From Syngnathus acus (Eukaryota; Chordata; Actinopteri; Syngnathiformes; Syngnathidae), in assembly GCF_901709675.1 (NCBI RefSeq), contig NC_051089.1, positions 15,429,976 through 15,493,975 on the forward strand: a DNA stretch of 64,000 nucleotides, given 5' to 3'. The first letter of the stretch is position 1, and every line of letters begins with the position of its first letter. Made by a program: the position numbers and the translations under genes. The notes beneath the pieces are model-generated. The model was not told the DNA's origin. It saw only the letters and a list, made by a program, of their open reading frames with translations, and did not search any database. Positions 22,531-34,812 of the stretch are shown in pieces.

Positions 22531-22861
22531 CAGTGATCCCTCGCTACTTCGCGTTTCGTTTATCGCGGCTTCACCACATCGCAGATTTTTTTTCCAAATT
22601 AAAAAAACATTTAAAAGTCAAAATAAAACTTCTAAATTGAGGAAACGTGTCTAACCTTTAGGACAATGTAGTATTGCTTCAAATGTTCGTTTACATTCCT
22701 TTAGAAGTCCGTTTATGCGCGTTAGCACAATCACGAATTAACATCTTTCCGCTAACTCGTTAGCCTGCCCAGTACTTCTTGTTGGTGACCGTACTTCGCG
22801 GATTTCACTTATCGCGGGTGGTTTCTGGAACTAATTATCCGTGATAAACGAGGGATTACTG
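22531..22861 (+). mobile_element. Mariner-type MITE, 331 bp
   Basis: It starts CAGTGATCCCTCGCTACTTC and ends GATAAACGAGGGATTACTG, with inverted ends and a TA dinucleotide on both sides (22529-22530 and 22862-22863). Internal ATCGCGG blocks are typical of fish Tc1/mariner MITEs. No coding capacity. A second copy with a large insert lies at 35798-37033. Confidence 0.85.
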
Positions 22862-22863
22862 TA

Positions 22864-25004
22864 TTTACTATAAAGGCCCTCCGGAGTCACCACCAGGCAT
22901 AGCGGGTGGTGATGGAAAAAGACTTCTCTGATGCAGCCGTTCTTGGTTAGAGAAAGATTTTATTCCTGCTCACATGCTGATGTCAAGAAGTCTCTCTCCG
23001 CACGTCTCTGTGACCGTGCAAACATTCTTCGTGTGTCCCTCTCTTTAAGGGCACATCGTGAATATGCAAATTCACTAAGTGCAAATGTCTCTGTAGACTC
23101 TGTTCCCCCTGAGGCAAATGGTCTAAGGTGCAATTACCTTCATTTCCAGCCAGAAACCGATAAACTGGTGGGGCATGCAACCCTATGGCTTCCCTCCATG
23201 GAAGGCGCCAAAAGGTCTATATGCAAATGAGTTTACTTATCAGACTATAACTTTAAGTTGGAAGTTTACTAAATATTTGTAATGTCGAACTATATATTTA
23301 TATGTGAATATACCTCAGTGGGCAAAAAAGGTGTTTTACCACTAAATATATGGAAACAAATGTCACTTGTGTGTATGATAATGCAAATGTGAGCTTAGAG
23401 TTTCTTCCAATGTTACAGAACGGCATAATTTCAGTGGAGTCCTTGGGCCCAGGAGGTAAACAACACCCCCAGCTTCCTGGCAGTGACCAAGTAAAAAAGG
23501 ACAAGGCTTGGATAATGGCGAGCGAGAAAGTTGGCTTATCCGATGAGTGGAATTACTTGTTTACAACTTTTGAACTGTCAACCAAGGTAGCATTTCGCAG
23601 CCCAAGTAATAACACAAACAATGGTCACCAGATTGACAAGTGACTTTTTTTATTGTCAGGTGAGCACCTCCTCGTCTGCGCCCATAGCAACCCTTGTACA
23701 GCAAAAATAGCATAGAAGTGATAAATCTATCAAATAAACCTAAAGTACAATAAAAATTAAAAGTTAAAAAAACTTCACAAATATTATACTCCGGCATGCC
23801 TTATGCATGCAAATATACAAAAATAGATCCTTCATTGATATTGTGCCTAATAATGCGGTGCTCTTAATGACCAAAAAAATATGGTACGTTAATATGGTTA
23901 CTCCATGGGCGCTATTTATTTGTATGCAGTGTGGAACTGTGCGCAAAAAGTTCCAAAACATAATGAATCATTTAAGTGTGCTGGAGCCACACACTGTCTT
24001 AGACTCCATGCTGTCGGATAATTTTTTTAGTGGAGAATTTCAACTTATCCATAGCTGCTGATTCTGAAACTACATTTCCAATAGAGGGGCTTACAAGAAA
24101 ACTAAACTGATTTGCATGTGTAGAAACGTTGTTTTGAACAACTAAAAAAAAAAAAAAAAAGAAGAAGAATCAACATAACTGTGAAATCGGAAAAAAAAAT
24201 CTGTAGAAGTGTACACACTGCAGTTGCAGCATTTTGGACAATGTAGTGTTCATTTCTACACATTGCGTGACATTTTGAGAGTATATGTAATGTCATTGGT
24301 GCATCGCTGCCAGTGTCTAATGACCTTGACATGTACTGCATAAGGTAGGTCTTTCTTATTTCTAAATAGTTCTATTTCATTTTCTGACCTTGAAGAGTTA
24401 ACACACTCTTATAGGAAGAAAAGAAGGAACAAAAAACCGATTTTCTATCAGTTGTCATGATTCACTGCCGGCTCATGTAACACAAACCGTCATAGTTTTC
24501 TAAGCTCTCCTCTCCAATTGGTTCTCTTTGTGTCGTTCCTCTCAGTCTGTCTTTCTCTCCCCATTTTCTTTACCATCGTGTAAAGTCTCAGGGGTAAACT
24601 GAATGTCCTCTTCCATTTGGCTGCTATTTTGGTCTCCATGTCAACAAGATATGAGTCACTACACCCTCCCAACGCGTGGGCACAACCACCAAAACATGTT
24701 ACTATCAATAAATCAATCAACCGATTCAGTAACAGCTAAGCCATTGCTGTGCATCAGTCATCCTCAGTTCAAACTGTTGGACTGATTGAGTGAACAAAGC
24801 CTTGCACTGTATGCAACTTCTTGGCTGATTAGGGATTCTGACTCCTTCGAGCCTAGTTTCACAGGTCACGATTTCAAACTTTCAGCAAACAAAATTGGCC
24901 GAGTCTGACCACTTTTCAAATTTCAACACAATCAGACAAATTAGGTGCGGTTTGTCAAATTTGATCAAAAAAGCTGGAAGAAATCGATCTTTTCAAATTT
25001 ACAA
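22864..25004. other. Intergenic, no recognised feature
   Basis: Contains a short A run near 24144 and AT-rich unique-looking sequence. Several open frames of 60-100 codons occur (for example 22931-23230 and 23350-23643) without recognisable domains or splice context. Confidence 0.5.
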
Positions 25005-25178
25005 ATCAAGGCGCTTTAACACCGTCTTCTCATTTATCGACAGATGAAGCAGCAGGAGCAACTTGGGGTTCAGTATCTTGCTCAAGAACACTTCATAATG
25101 GTCACAAGGGCTGAGAATCAAAACCACAACTTTCGGGTAGGGAGACAGCCACTCCACCACCTGAGCCATGCCGCCCCT
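25005..25178 (-). repeat. Second tRNA-derived SINE-like repeat
   Basis: The minus strand begins GGGGCGGCATGGCTCAGGTG, has a degenerate B box (GGTTTTGATTCTC), then CTTGAGCAAGATACTGAAC and an AAAGCGCCTTG-like end. It differs from the ATGG-tail family and resembles a widespread fish SINE-type repeat. Confidence 0.65.
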
Positions 25179-25399
25179 TAATCATGAACCACCAATTACA
25201 GAGCTGCCAACCAACAGAAACTCACTTGCAGAACAATTTGTATTAATTTGCATATTTTTAAAATTATATGAAGGACTTAACCATGCCAATCAGTGTTTGC
25301 CTTTGGCATTGAAAAGACTAGGACTCTTTATTACACAACACAGTGTTTACCACAAAGACGGCTCTTTGCAGTATTGATCTTCAATGTGGTTGAAAGAGT

Positions 25400-27060
25400 T
25401 GCCATTATTTCCGAATCTGATCTCAGACATAGTCCTCGCTCAAATAACGTCTTTAAAACTTCTTATCGTGCCGTGATGTCATTTACCGTCCACCTGGCGC
25501 TTATTCTGGCTTTTGGTGTGAATTTTCAGAATTTACACAAGATAATACACTAATTATGGGTGGCTGTAATAATTATATGAATCTTCCGTTGGAACCACTG
25601 GGTGTGGCATTTCAAAGAATAATTGTTACATTTGGTTTCACAGAGAAAATAAATGAAAGTAACACATAAACGCTAATAATTTAGCTTTATTTCTATCGCG
25701 AGGTTTAGCAATCTCTAATGTATTCCCATGTTAGGTCTGACCACTTCTTCATAAAATTTGAAGTAATTGTCATCCGTAAGACCCCAATCAAAGCTTTGGC
25801 AGTTGTAATATAAGTGCCTGAACCACTACTGCACTCTGAGTTACTGCCTCTGGCAACTACTTCCATTCCTTCTTGACAATCTCACAAATGATTTCGATGC
25901 TGCTCTGTTAAACGCCCTCGACTCCGAAGCGCCTTTAAGACATGAAACTCATCCTAAGAGACTTACTCCGTGGTTTAAAGATGAAACTCACACACTTAAA
26001 CAATTATGTAGGAAGCTTGAGCGTAAATGCAAATAAACTTGAGGTCTTTCGCCATGCATGGTACAACAGCCTGCTGAAATACAAAGCAGTGCTTGTGTTA
26101 GCTAAATCTAATTATTTCTCTAGAATTCTCAGTCTCAGTAAAAACAACTCCTAAATACTTATTTGATACATATTGTGGCAAAGCTTACGCAAAAGCAGCT
26201 GACCTCTGACAGCCCCCACATTCAGCGAACCTTGTCAAAACCTATGAATACTGATGTTCATATTATACGTAAGGCTCTCTCCTATTTTAAATAAAGTATC
26301 ACTTGAAAGCCCGACACAACTGTTCAGTGCGGCAAAACAGACAACTTGCTTGCACGAACCACTTCCTGGCAAACTCGGACCTTCCACCCAAAAGTAATAT
26401 ATCACTCTCCTCTCGGTCTGTGACGGCTATTATTCAACCACTACTTAAGCAACCAAACCTTGAGCGTCTCAGTAATTACAGGCCGGTTTCAAATTTCTCG
26501 TTGAGTGCAAAAATTCTTGAAAAAGTCATCGCGCAACATCTTAATGATTATACAGGGGCTAACAATCGATTTTAACTTTTCAGTCAGGTTCCAGAGCTGA
26601 CCACACTACTGAGACAACCCTTGCTAAATTGACTAATGATCTTCTCCTAGCTATGGACTTCATCAGTTCTACGTACTCGATCTTAGTGCAGCTTTTGACA
26701 TTGTCGATCACAAAATATTATTATATCGCCTTGAAACGTGCGTTGGTATATTGGGCGTAGCACTGTCCTGGTTTAGTTCAGGTAATCTTGGCAATCTGAA
26801 TTCTGAGTGCATGTGGTGTCCCGCTGGTATGGGTACTTGGACCTATATTGTTCACTATCTACTTGCTTCCACATTATATGTAAATATAACTTGTTTTCAT
26901 TGTTATGCAGACGATACCCAATTATATATGCTGTTGGAAATAACAAATCTGTGTAGTGTAATGTAGAGGCGTGCCTGAGATTAAACAATGGATGTCTTTC
27001 AATTTCTTAACACTGATAAAACCGAGATGTAGATAATTGGCCTTGCTCATCATCGGCACA
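25400..27060 (+). mobile_element. Decayed L2/CR1-like LINE: endonuclease end and reverse transcriptase
   Basis: Reading across frames gives, in order: SDHFFIKFEV (25738), APLRHETHPKRLTPWFKDET (25930-25990), IIQPLLKQPNLERLSNYRPV (26430-26487), AKLTNDLLLAMD, LSAAFDIVDHKILLYRLE (26690-26735), GVALSWF, and HCYADDTQLYM (about 26900-26935). The last carries the YADD catalytic motif of reverse transcriptase. Many stops and shifts show it is dead. Both element ends are lost. Confidence 0.85.
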
Positions 27061-28116
27061 GATTTAAAGACAGGTAGACAATCTCTCTAGTACATCAGCG
27101 ACCAAACTCCCTCTTTTCAAAGACACATTATGGTTTTTATCATGAAGGCAGTGGTGCCCTGCTGTTCAGCCATCTGCTTTGTGGGATAGGTTAATAAAAC
27201 TGTTGGAATGGAGATTGCAGGTGGTGGTAAGCACGGTGAGCAGAGAGCAAAGATAGGGTCCAGTTTTGCCAATGAGTGTTTTATAGGTTAACATGAACCA
27301 GTGAATTTGTCTGCATGAGCGAAGAGAGGACCAATTAACAAGGGAGTACAGCGCACAGCGATGGATGTTGAAGGGAGCGCCGCTGAAGGTAGTATAGCTA
27401 AGACATTTAGCAGAATGTGTTAGTAATGTTGACTGTGGTATTTTGTCAAGCTTCTCCATTTTGAATATGGTGTCGATCTGTGAGCTGGAATGAATCTTGT
27501 ACTGATCTATAAGAGGCATTGTAAATGTCCCAGACAACTATTTGGATCTTGAGGTGAGCAAGGTCAGTTGGTAAAACTGTTTCTGCACGAGTACCAAGAG
27601 AGCATTTTTATGGAACACATCATAAAATTTTAAACATGCTTTAGTCTGGCGTAAGACTTTGCTATTTTTATTTGTCTTTCACAATGTTCACGTTGTTAAA
27701 TTAGAAAGTCATAAATAATTGCCATGAATTCACTAACAGACATGGTTGACTTCACACTGAACTGAAACAGCAAAGATATTCATCAGGAATGAGCCAGCCG
27801 GGGCTGCCGTGACCTTTCCAAGTTACACATCAACCCATAGTCTGTCAGGGATTGCAAACGATGGGAGGACCAAGGTGTACATTAGTCAGACATGGGGAAA
27901 AAATAAAATACAAGACAGAGGAAAAGTAAAGAGCAGGACGACAAAGAACGGAGCAAAACCTGGCCACTGAATAGATAGCAGAAAAGCGTGAATTAGAGAC
28001 ACACAATTCCTGGGGAGGAACGGATTGACTGTGACCAGGTGAAGCTAAAAGGATACCCCCACCCACCACCTCCCCCAAAGCCTTCAAGTTGGAAATTAAA
28101 GCCTAAAAGCCACATA
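27061..28116. other. Mostly unassigned; possible LINE 3' remnant
   Basis: A minus-strand open frame at 27166-27537 includes HWFMLTYKTLIGKTGPYLCS, similar to the LTYKTL..GPSYL block near the C-terminus of fish LINEs. It is too diverged to be sure. The rest shows nothing recognisable. Confidence 0.4.
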
Positions 28117-28124
28117 GTCTAAAC

Positions 28125-28797
28125 CAGGGGTGTCAAAGTCCTTTTTATCGCGGGCCGCAACATAGTCATAGTTTCCTTTGGAGAGCCATTATGAATAAGG
28201 TTTGAACGTCTACACAACAAACTGATGAATGACTAATCAGAGACTAGTAAAAGCTGTTCAATTTTTTAAAATGATGAATGGTAATAGAACTTGCTAGCGA
28301 CATCTCTATTAGTGAAGACAATTTGTAATTTTAGGATTGACACAAAGTCGATGCGGGCGGCTCGGTGGGGCACTGGCTAGCACGTCCGCCTCACAGTTAG
28401 GAGGGTGCGGGTTCGATTCCATCTCCGGCACTCCCTGTGTGGAGTTTGCATGTTCTTCCCGTGTCTGCGTGGGTTTTCTCCGGGCACTCCGGTTTCCTCC
28501 CACATCCCAAAAACATGCTTGGTAGGCCGATTGAGCACTCCAAATTGCCCCTAGGTGTGAGTGCAAGTGCGGATGGTTGTTTGTCTCTGTGTGTCCTGCG
28601 ATTGGCTGGCAACCAGTTCAGGGTGTCCCCCGCCTACTGCCCGATGACGGCTGGGATAGGCTCCAGTACGCCCGCGACCCCCGTGGGGACAAAGCGGTAC
28701 AGAAAATGGGTGGATGGACAAAGTCGATGCAGAATTTGTCTGCCTAAATTACACTGCAGGCCAAATTTGGCCCGCAGGCCAGAGTTTGACACCCATG
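28125..28797 (+). mobile_element. Non-autonomous hAT element interrupted by a SINE
   Basis: The left end CAGGGGTGTCAAAGTCC is at 28125 and the right end AGAGTTTGACACCCATG finishes at 28797. Flanking 8-bp repeats gtctaaac (28117-28124) and gtctaaaa (28798-28805) agree at 7 of 8 positions. A complete SINE (28355-28717) sits inside, so the hAT insertion is older. Confidence 0.9.
28355..28717 (+). mobile_element. Full-length tRNA-derived SINE, ATGG-tail family
   Basis: This 363-bp copy starts GGGCGGCTCGGTGGGGCAC. It has an A-box-like TGGCTAGCACG and a B box GGTTCGATTCC (28410-28420), as in tRNA-derived SINEs read by RNA polymerase III. The body continues through GAGTTTGCATGTTCTTCCCG and GATAGGCTCCAGTACGCCC, and ends AAGCGGTACAGAAAATGGG plus TGGATGGA. 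A perfect 13-bp target-site duplication, acaaagtcgatgc, flanks it (28342-28354 and 28718-28730). Confidence 0.93.
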
Positions 28798-28805
28798 GTC
28801 TAAAA

Positions 28806-29805
28806 CAATGTTCCAAAGGGACTGCGACATAGTAAATAATAATCCTGGATTTCGCTTAAATTTCTAGGAAATAGAGTATACGTACTATGATTTATGGTTG
28901 ACAAATAATTCTTGCCTCCTGTCTTCACCAAACAGTCCCTGCAACCAAGTTACGCATTATGATAAAGTAGTAATTAGTAAAGTACGGTATGCAGCAAAAA
29001 AATGAAACAAGAATCCAGAAATAATCAATAAGGCATACATGACTTCTTATTAACGATGAAGTCAAGTCAAAAATGTTCTCGTAATATGTTTTATGTGCCC
29101 CTACAAGTCTAAACGCGGCATTCTGATAAAAAAAAAAAACAGCACAACATTTAAAGCATACCTATGAATTAAAAGTTACAATGGCAGAACTTCAACATGA
29201 CCTTAATTCTTGGACAGGTGTTTTTGTGGGAATCAATTTTTTTTTCTCATGATTCACTTACAAACTTCTGTGAAAAATAATTAAAGACTAAAGATTAAAG
29301 AAAATATGAGCAGGCCCTGCCGACAATGAATGCACTTGTATACACAACAATACACTACTATAGCGCTAAAATGAGAAATTGTGTTCCCACTCAATCAAAA
29401 TTTTAAATCTATAATAAACGTGCCCCACCAGTGAAGAAGAAGGACAGTTGATCATGGCTTCTAGTATTTCTTTCCTACAAGTCTTGTGAAAAAACAATTA
29501 ATAATTTCTAAGCCAATGTCCTCACTGAGAGACATCAGAGAGTTGAATCGCATCACCGGGTGTCTCCAGTGCACATATTTCTGCCAGTAGAATTAAGCAA
29601 GGCTTTCCTAAAGACCTTGAGGCACTTGTGTGTTTAATGAGATGCTCTTAATAAAGGAATCATGAGGCAAAGAAACAGAGCAAGAGAAGTAAGTGTATGA
29701 TGAGACATTGGGATGAACATTGAAGGAGCACTAACATTGTGTAATAGACTGTCTGGAAACATACCTTCTTCCTGACATACCAGACATTTTACCTTTTTTT
29801 TTTTA
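28806..29805. other. Intergenic, no recognised feature
   Basis: AT-rich, without long open frames or recognised repeats. Confidence 0.55.
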
Positions 29806-29960
29806 ATGGGAAGCAGTTGGGATGAAAATCAGCAACTCCAAATTGGAGACCGTGATCGTCAGTCATAAAATGGTGGAATGCCCTCTCTAGGTCAGGGATG
29901 AGATCCTGATCATTCTGCACCAAATGGAGGAGTTCAAGTTTCTTCTTGTTCAAGAGTGTC
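29806..29960 (+). repeat. RTE-like LINE fragment
   Basis: It contains AATTGGAGACCGTGATCGTC, GAATGCCCTCTCTAGGTCAG and TGAGATCCTGATCATTCTGC, parallel to GACCATGGTCCTTGG, GGAATGCCCTGAGTCAGAG and GAGATCCTGCCTCAAGTGG in the LINE at 5130-5801. It is a second, shorter and more decayed copy. Confidence 0.65.
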
Positions 29961-30101
29961 ACTGTTATAGGTATTAATTCATGGAATAACTATAATACAT
30001 TGAAAAAAGTATGAATCTCTAGTTGTGAAGTTAAAAAAAACTTGTTAAAAAATATATAAAAATTACATATATACACGGTTGATTATCATATATATTATAT
30101 A

Positions 30102-30897
30102 CAGTCGTATGCAAAAGTTTGGGAACCCCTGATAATTTTCAAGAGTTTCCTTTATAAATCATTGGTTGTTCATTGTTGTAAGCAATTTCAGTTAAATATA
30201 TCATATAGCAGACAAAAATAGTGATATTTGAGAAGTGAAATGAAGTTTATAGGATTTACAGAAAGTGTGCAATCATTACTTGAAGTAGGTAGGTGCATAA
30301 ATTTGGGCACCCCAACAGAAAAATCCTCCTTTTGCAGAAATAACAGCCTCTAAACGCTTCCTATAGCTTCCAATGAGAGTCTGGATTCTGGTTGAAGGTA
30401 TTTTGACCATTCTTCTTTACAAAACATCTCCAGTTACAGGTATTTAAGGTGGCCAGTTGCAAGTTGTTCTCCTATTTGCATCTTCTCGGAAGAGTGGCAA
30501 CATGGGAGCCTCAAAACAACTGAGAAATGACCTGAAAACAAAGATTGTTCAATGTCATAGTTTCGGGGAAGCTCAGAGATTTCAGCTGTCAGTTTGCACT
30601 GTGAGGAACATAGTGAGAAAATGGAAGACCACAGGCACAGTTCTAGTTAAGGCCCGGAGTGGCAAGCCAAGGAAAATCTCAAATAAGCAGAGGCGAAGGA
30701 TAGTGAGAACAGTCAAAGTCAACCCACAGAGCATCTCCAAAGACCTACAACATGATCTCCATGCAGATGTTGACACTGTGCATCGTTCAACTATGCTAAA
30801 GCACATTTGGACAAGTCAGCTTCATTTTGAAATAAGGTGCTGTGGACTGATGAAACTAAAATTTAGTTATTTGGACATAACAAGGGGCGGTATACAT
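30102..30897 (+). mobile_element. Truncated Tc1-family transposon, 5' part
   Basis: It begins after a TA with CAGTCGTATGCAAAAGTTTG. The fish Tc1-type leader follows (CTGATAATTTTC, CAGTTAAATATATCATATAG, GATTTACAGAAAGTGTGCAA, CTCCTTTTGCAGAAATAACA, CTTCCAATGAGAGTCTGG). After that comes the start of the transposase. It breaks off near 30897, so the 3' half and the right terminal repeat are missing. Confidence 0.9.
30502..30890 (+). pseudogene. Tc1-type transposase remnant
   Basis: From ATG 30502 the frame MGASKQLRNDLKTKIVQCH runs through a helix-turn-helix region (FQLSVCTVRNIVRKWKTTG, then ARSGKPRKISNKQRRRIVR), the paired-like DNA-binding domain of Tc1 transposases. After about residue 100 the frame shifts. 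The first catalytic motif WTDETK is readable only in another frame (Asp codon at 30849). The second Asp and the final acidic residue are absent. It cannot encode a working enzyme. Confidence 0.88.
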
Positions 30898-31949
30898 GGC
30901 ATATTTTTTACGTATAATATATCGAAAACAAGGGGATGGGACTACATGATTGTTTGTACTTCCTCCCTCTCCCTTTAAACATGTATACGTCTCTCTGTAA
31001 TGTCTATAAGCACTGAAGGGAACATAAAAGCAAGAGCCGGACAATAAATTGATTTCATCAAGGAATCTAGTTTTTGGGCCAGAATGACTTTTTTTCAGAA
31101 ATAGAAGGGGGGAAAGGTATTTCAGGACACATCGCTGATGTGCACTGTTTACACTGTAATGGCTGTGAACAGAGGCACCGGTTTACAAAAGAGCTACTGT
31201 TGAGCAACGAACAAACAAACAACCCACTGTGAAGTCTGTTTTAAAGGCTGTTACAAAGTAAAAGAACATTGGGAATGGTCAATATCACATCTTTCCTTAA
31301 CGGTCATATCATGTATGGTTGCTTCACACATGCACAACATTTCCTCTCACCCTAATTTCCTTGTACTTCTGTCCATCATTCAACATGTGCCTCATGTGTC
31401 ATCATCTTTTTCTTCAGTTGTCATCTTGCTAGCCGTCCATGTCATGATAACATTTCACCATCTTGAAATACTTGAAATACTTAATTAGATCTCACTTTTT
31501 TCAACTATATTCACACTTTCATGGGATTGTATGGGAAATATATGTACTGTGTCAGATTTCTCATTACAAAGTAACATTCTGGCAATGCCTAAATAGATAG
31601 GTACTTATGTTCATATCAAATATATAGTATAGTCTGAAATTATCCATACCCCTGAATAATTGGTATGAATGATAAATGGTATAAATGGTATGAATAATTT
31701 CAGGTTCAGATGTTAGCCTATACATGTTTCAAATAGACGTGATATTGTTACACCCAAAATTATCATTATTATTATTATTATTATTATTATGATATCGGGG
31801 AAGCAATAATACACAAAAGTCATCATTTGGTCCAGTTCCATACTTTAGCGTCATAGTAATTTGATATTTTTTCCAATACAAAAAAAATGATATATTCTCG
31901 GCACAACATCTCTATGTCTCTCGGCCGCAGCTCACAGAGCACAGTTCAC
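30898..31949. other. Intergenic, no recognised gene
   Basis: AT-rich, with an ATT trinucleotide tract at about 31763-31790. Nothing else recognised. Confidence 0.5.
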
Positions 31950-32088
31950 TCATAGTACAGAGAAAACCCACGCAGGCACGGGGAGAACATGCAAACTCCA
32001 CGCAAGAAGGTCGAAACCGGAATCAAACCCTGCACCTCTGAAATGTGAGGCGGACGTGCTAACCAGTGTGCCACCATGAGTTGGACAT
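31950..32088 (-). repeat. SINE fragment, 5' half (ATGG-tail family)
   Basis: On the minus strand it has a GGTGGCACACTGGTTAGCAC start, a GGTTTGATTCC B box, GCGTGGAGTTTGCATGTTCT and CCCCGTGCCTGCGTGGGTT. The central and 3' parts are absent. Confidence 0.8.
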
Positions 32089-34812
32089 TTTCATTCATTA
32101 AGCATTAAAACTGGATCACTTGGACTACAGGACCTTGAGAAAAAAGTACCTGATGCATGATGGCTCCAGCAAATAATAAAAAACGAGGGCTATTAACTAT
32201 CAATTAGACACAAGATCTGGATCATTCAAACTAAATTTGGCATGTCAATGGATGAAAATAGCTTTGTTGTTCTGTGGCGCATCACCAGTCAATGTCACCA
32301 GACAGGAGGCACACTGCAGTCTACAGTCAGCTATTAAATGAGTTTATAATTTAGATGACCTTTTGTGGCCTATTTGAAAATAAAAGTATGTGGGCAAAGA
32401 CTAAACACAGACATGGAAAACGTTCCTGTCAAGATTGTATTTGGACGAAGCGGAAGGAATGCAAGAGTTAGTGTTACACCATCACTCAGGTTGATAGGAT
32501 GTGTGCATGTCATGGTTATGTAGGCTGAAACAAATTTACATGCATTTTGCTGTAATATCATGCAGGCAAGATTAAAGTCAGACCCAGAATTCCTGATTAG
32601 AGAAATGCATTGGTAGTTCTGGATTTGTCTTTATATGGAACAAAATTGCTCATTTAAAAGGTCAGTGGCTTTCCTAATGTTAAACATTTCAAAGAGGACA
32701 ATTAATGGTGTGTTTCTGGAGGTAGGAGCACTTTTGCATTCCAAGCATTCTTTAACTTTATGGCTCTTGGGAAAGGAAAGAAAAAAGCAATTTTCCAAAA
32801 TACTGTTGCTCACAATGGAATCTCTCATCCTCCCACCTCAATGTTTGGGATTTGGCCACAGGTCTGCCTTCCTACAAGCTAAAACTTATTCTCACCTCAG
32901 CTCACCAAACTGCAGCCTGGCTGACTCATCTCTGGCCTGACCATTAGGTTCCTGCCAACACTTGCTGATTAAATCATAAAGGAGCAGAGAAAAAGCACAT
33001 GTTAACATACTGGCTTGACTCCACACGCAAGTGGCGATGGACCTACAATACAGTAAACAGGGCCTCAGCAAACAACTGTATGTCTATTTAGAAAAGTGTC
33101 CTCGTGGAACGTTACAACAGAGCAAGAGAGGCTTTGAGCATGACAACGAACTTTAATCCACTTTGGGACACTAGAGGGCAGGGAAGCTCTAAATGATTAT
33201 TACTTCATATAGATTAAAGTTGAGGGTGGGAGTGTGGGGGGGGGTTACAATTCCTGTTCTAGTTCATCCCACGCATTTAGTGGTGGTGAGGTCATTGGGT
33301 GCAGTTCTTCACACATAACTCAACCAACTATTCCTTTCGGGACCTTGTTAATCAAATTTCGCAAAATGTCTTTTTGTCAACCTCTGGCGACAGGTATGTT
33401 CCGGAAAGATTTTTGTGCAAGAGCTGGGAGGAGTGGAAGATGATGTAAAAGTCGTTCTGACAAAATGTTTTGCTGCACTTATGTTTGTTCTATGTAAGCA
33501 ATGTTTGTCTGTACGCGTCAGGTTTGTGATTGGCTTGTGATCAGTCCACTGTGTAGCGCACCTCTCACCCTAATATGAAATGACTCTTGAGTATTGATGA
33601 CTATTGAGGATGACTTAATACTACTCAATTATTTCTGAAGAAAAAAGATTCAATGCAAGCAGCGTATGACGGCATTCCACTGGGGATATGAAGTGCTCTG
33701 ACTTGGGACTTTTGGTTAATTATTTTACAAAATAATAATAAAGGATAGCTTCAGTCTCTGATGCCCTTTCAGCACTTTATTGAAAGGAACAACACAAAAA
33801 CGCACAAATACTAAATAAAAACACCTTACGGCTGCGGCGTCACTTGCTAGGCCACACCCCTTAAAGGTACGGATCAACACAAGAATGTACTCACTGCAGT
33901 TTGGGACTTTCAGCTTATAGTTTGTTGATTTAAAATTACGTTATGAATTTGATATTTTACAAAGGTGTACAAAACTTTTGTCTGGTCACAAATTGGAGTG
34001 TTAGTGTTTTGGGGCTTGATTACCTTTCTATTCATTTCATCTATTCCCAGAACAAATTCAAGTTTTACCTTTGTGTTTGCATAGTGTCAAGATTATGTGG
34101 TGATCGACGTGAGTCATAAAATAGCACTAACTACTGACAATACACTCGTGGCAGAATTATGACCATTGTGCCAGACCATATTTTACCCAACTGATAGACA
34201 ATAATATTGCTATTTCCCACATATTGATTTTAATCTCTAATCGAAACTCTTTCACTGCTAACTCAACTCCTTTTCATGAGAACAATTTAAACCCATTTTG
34301 TTAACACGCCACATTGATAGATACGTTAAGGCAGTTTACAATCAATCTGCTGCCCTCTATATCTTTCACAGCTCCATTTCATTATAAGGTGTGTGCAGCG
34401 CACACAGCAATCCTCTAGTCCAACAAAGGAGAGCGAGTGCTGCTCGCGCTAATAAGGCAGGGAGATGAGTCATCAGCTGAGGTGAGGCTTGGATATAAGT
34501 AAGTGCAGTGAGTGTGGTTGAGATGAAAACCTCTGGAAACTGACGAAACCAAAGTGACTTGCAAATCTCTATTTCCCTTGTTTCATCAGACTCAGCTCTG
34601 TAACAGTAAATCAGTCGTCTTCATTCCTCCTAACCCAGTGATTCGTTTTTGTTTAAAGAACACTCACAGGTATGACATTTCAATTTGATTTTTAAATGAA
34701 CAATTGAAAAAGGAATCACTGATTACAATGTACCATGGAGGTCATTAAGTGTACAATAAACGACACTGAACCATACCTGAGGTAAATGTACCTGGACTGC
34801 ATAAAGAAATAT
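32089..34812. other. Intergenic, no recognised gene
   Basis: Contains a G run near 33236 and a possible old retroelement 3' remnant near 33770-33870 (CACTTTATTGAAAGGAACAA). Open frames such as 32635-32940 have no recognisable domain. Confidence 0.45.

Noticed and set aside
28374-28420. tRNA gene
   Set aside because: A- and B-box-like motifs are present here and at 49975-50024, but no cloverleaf is complete. Both belong to tRNA-derived SINEs.
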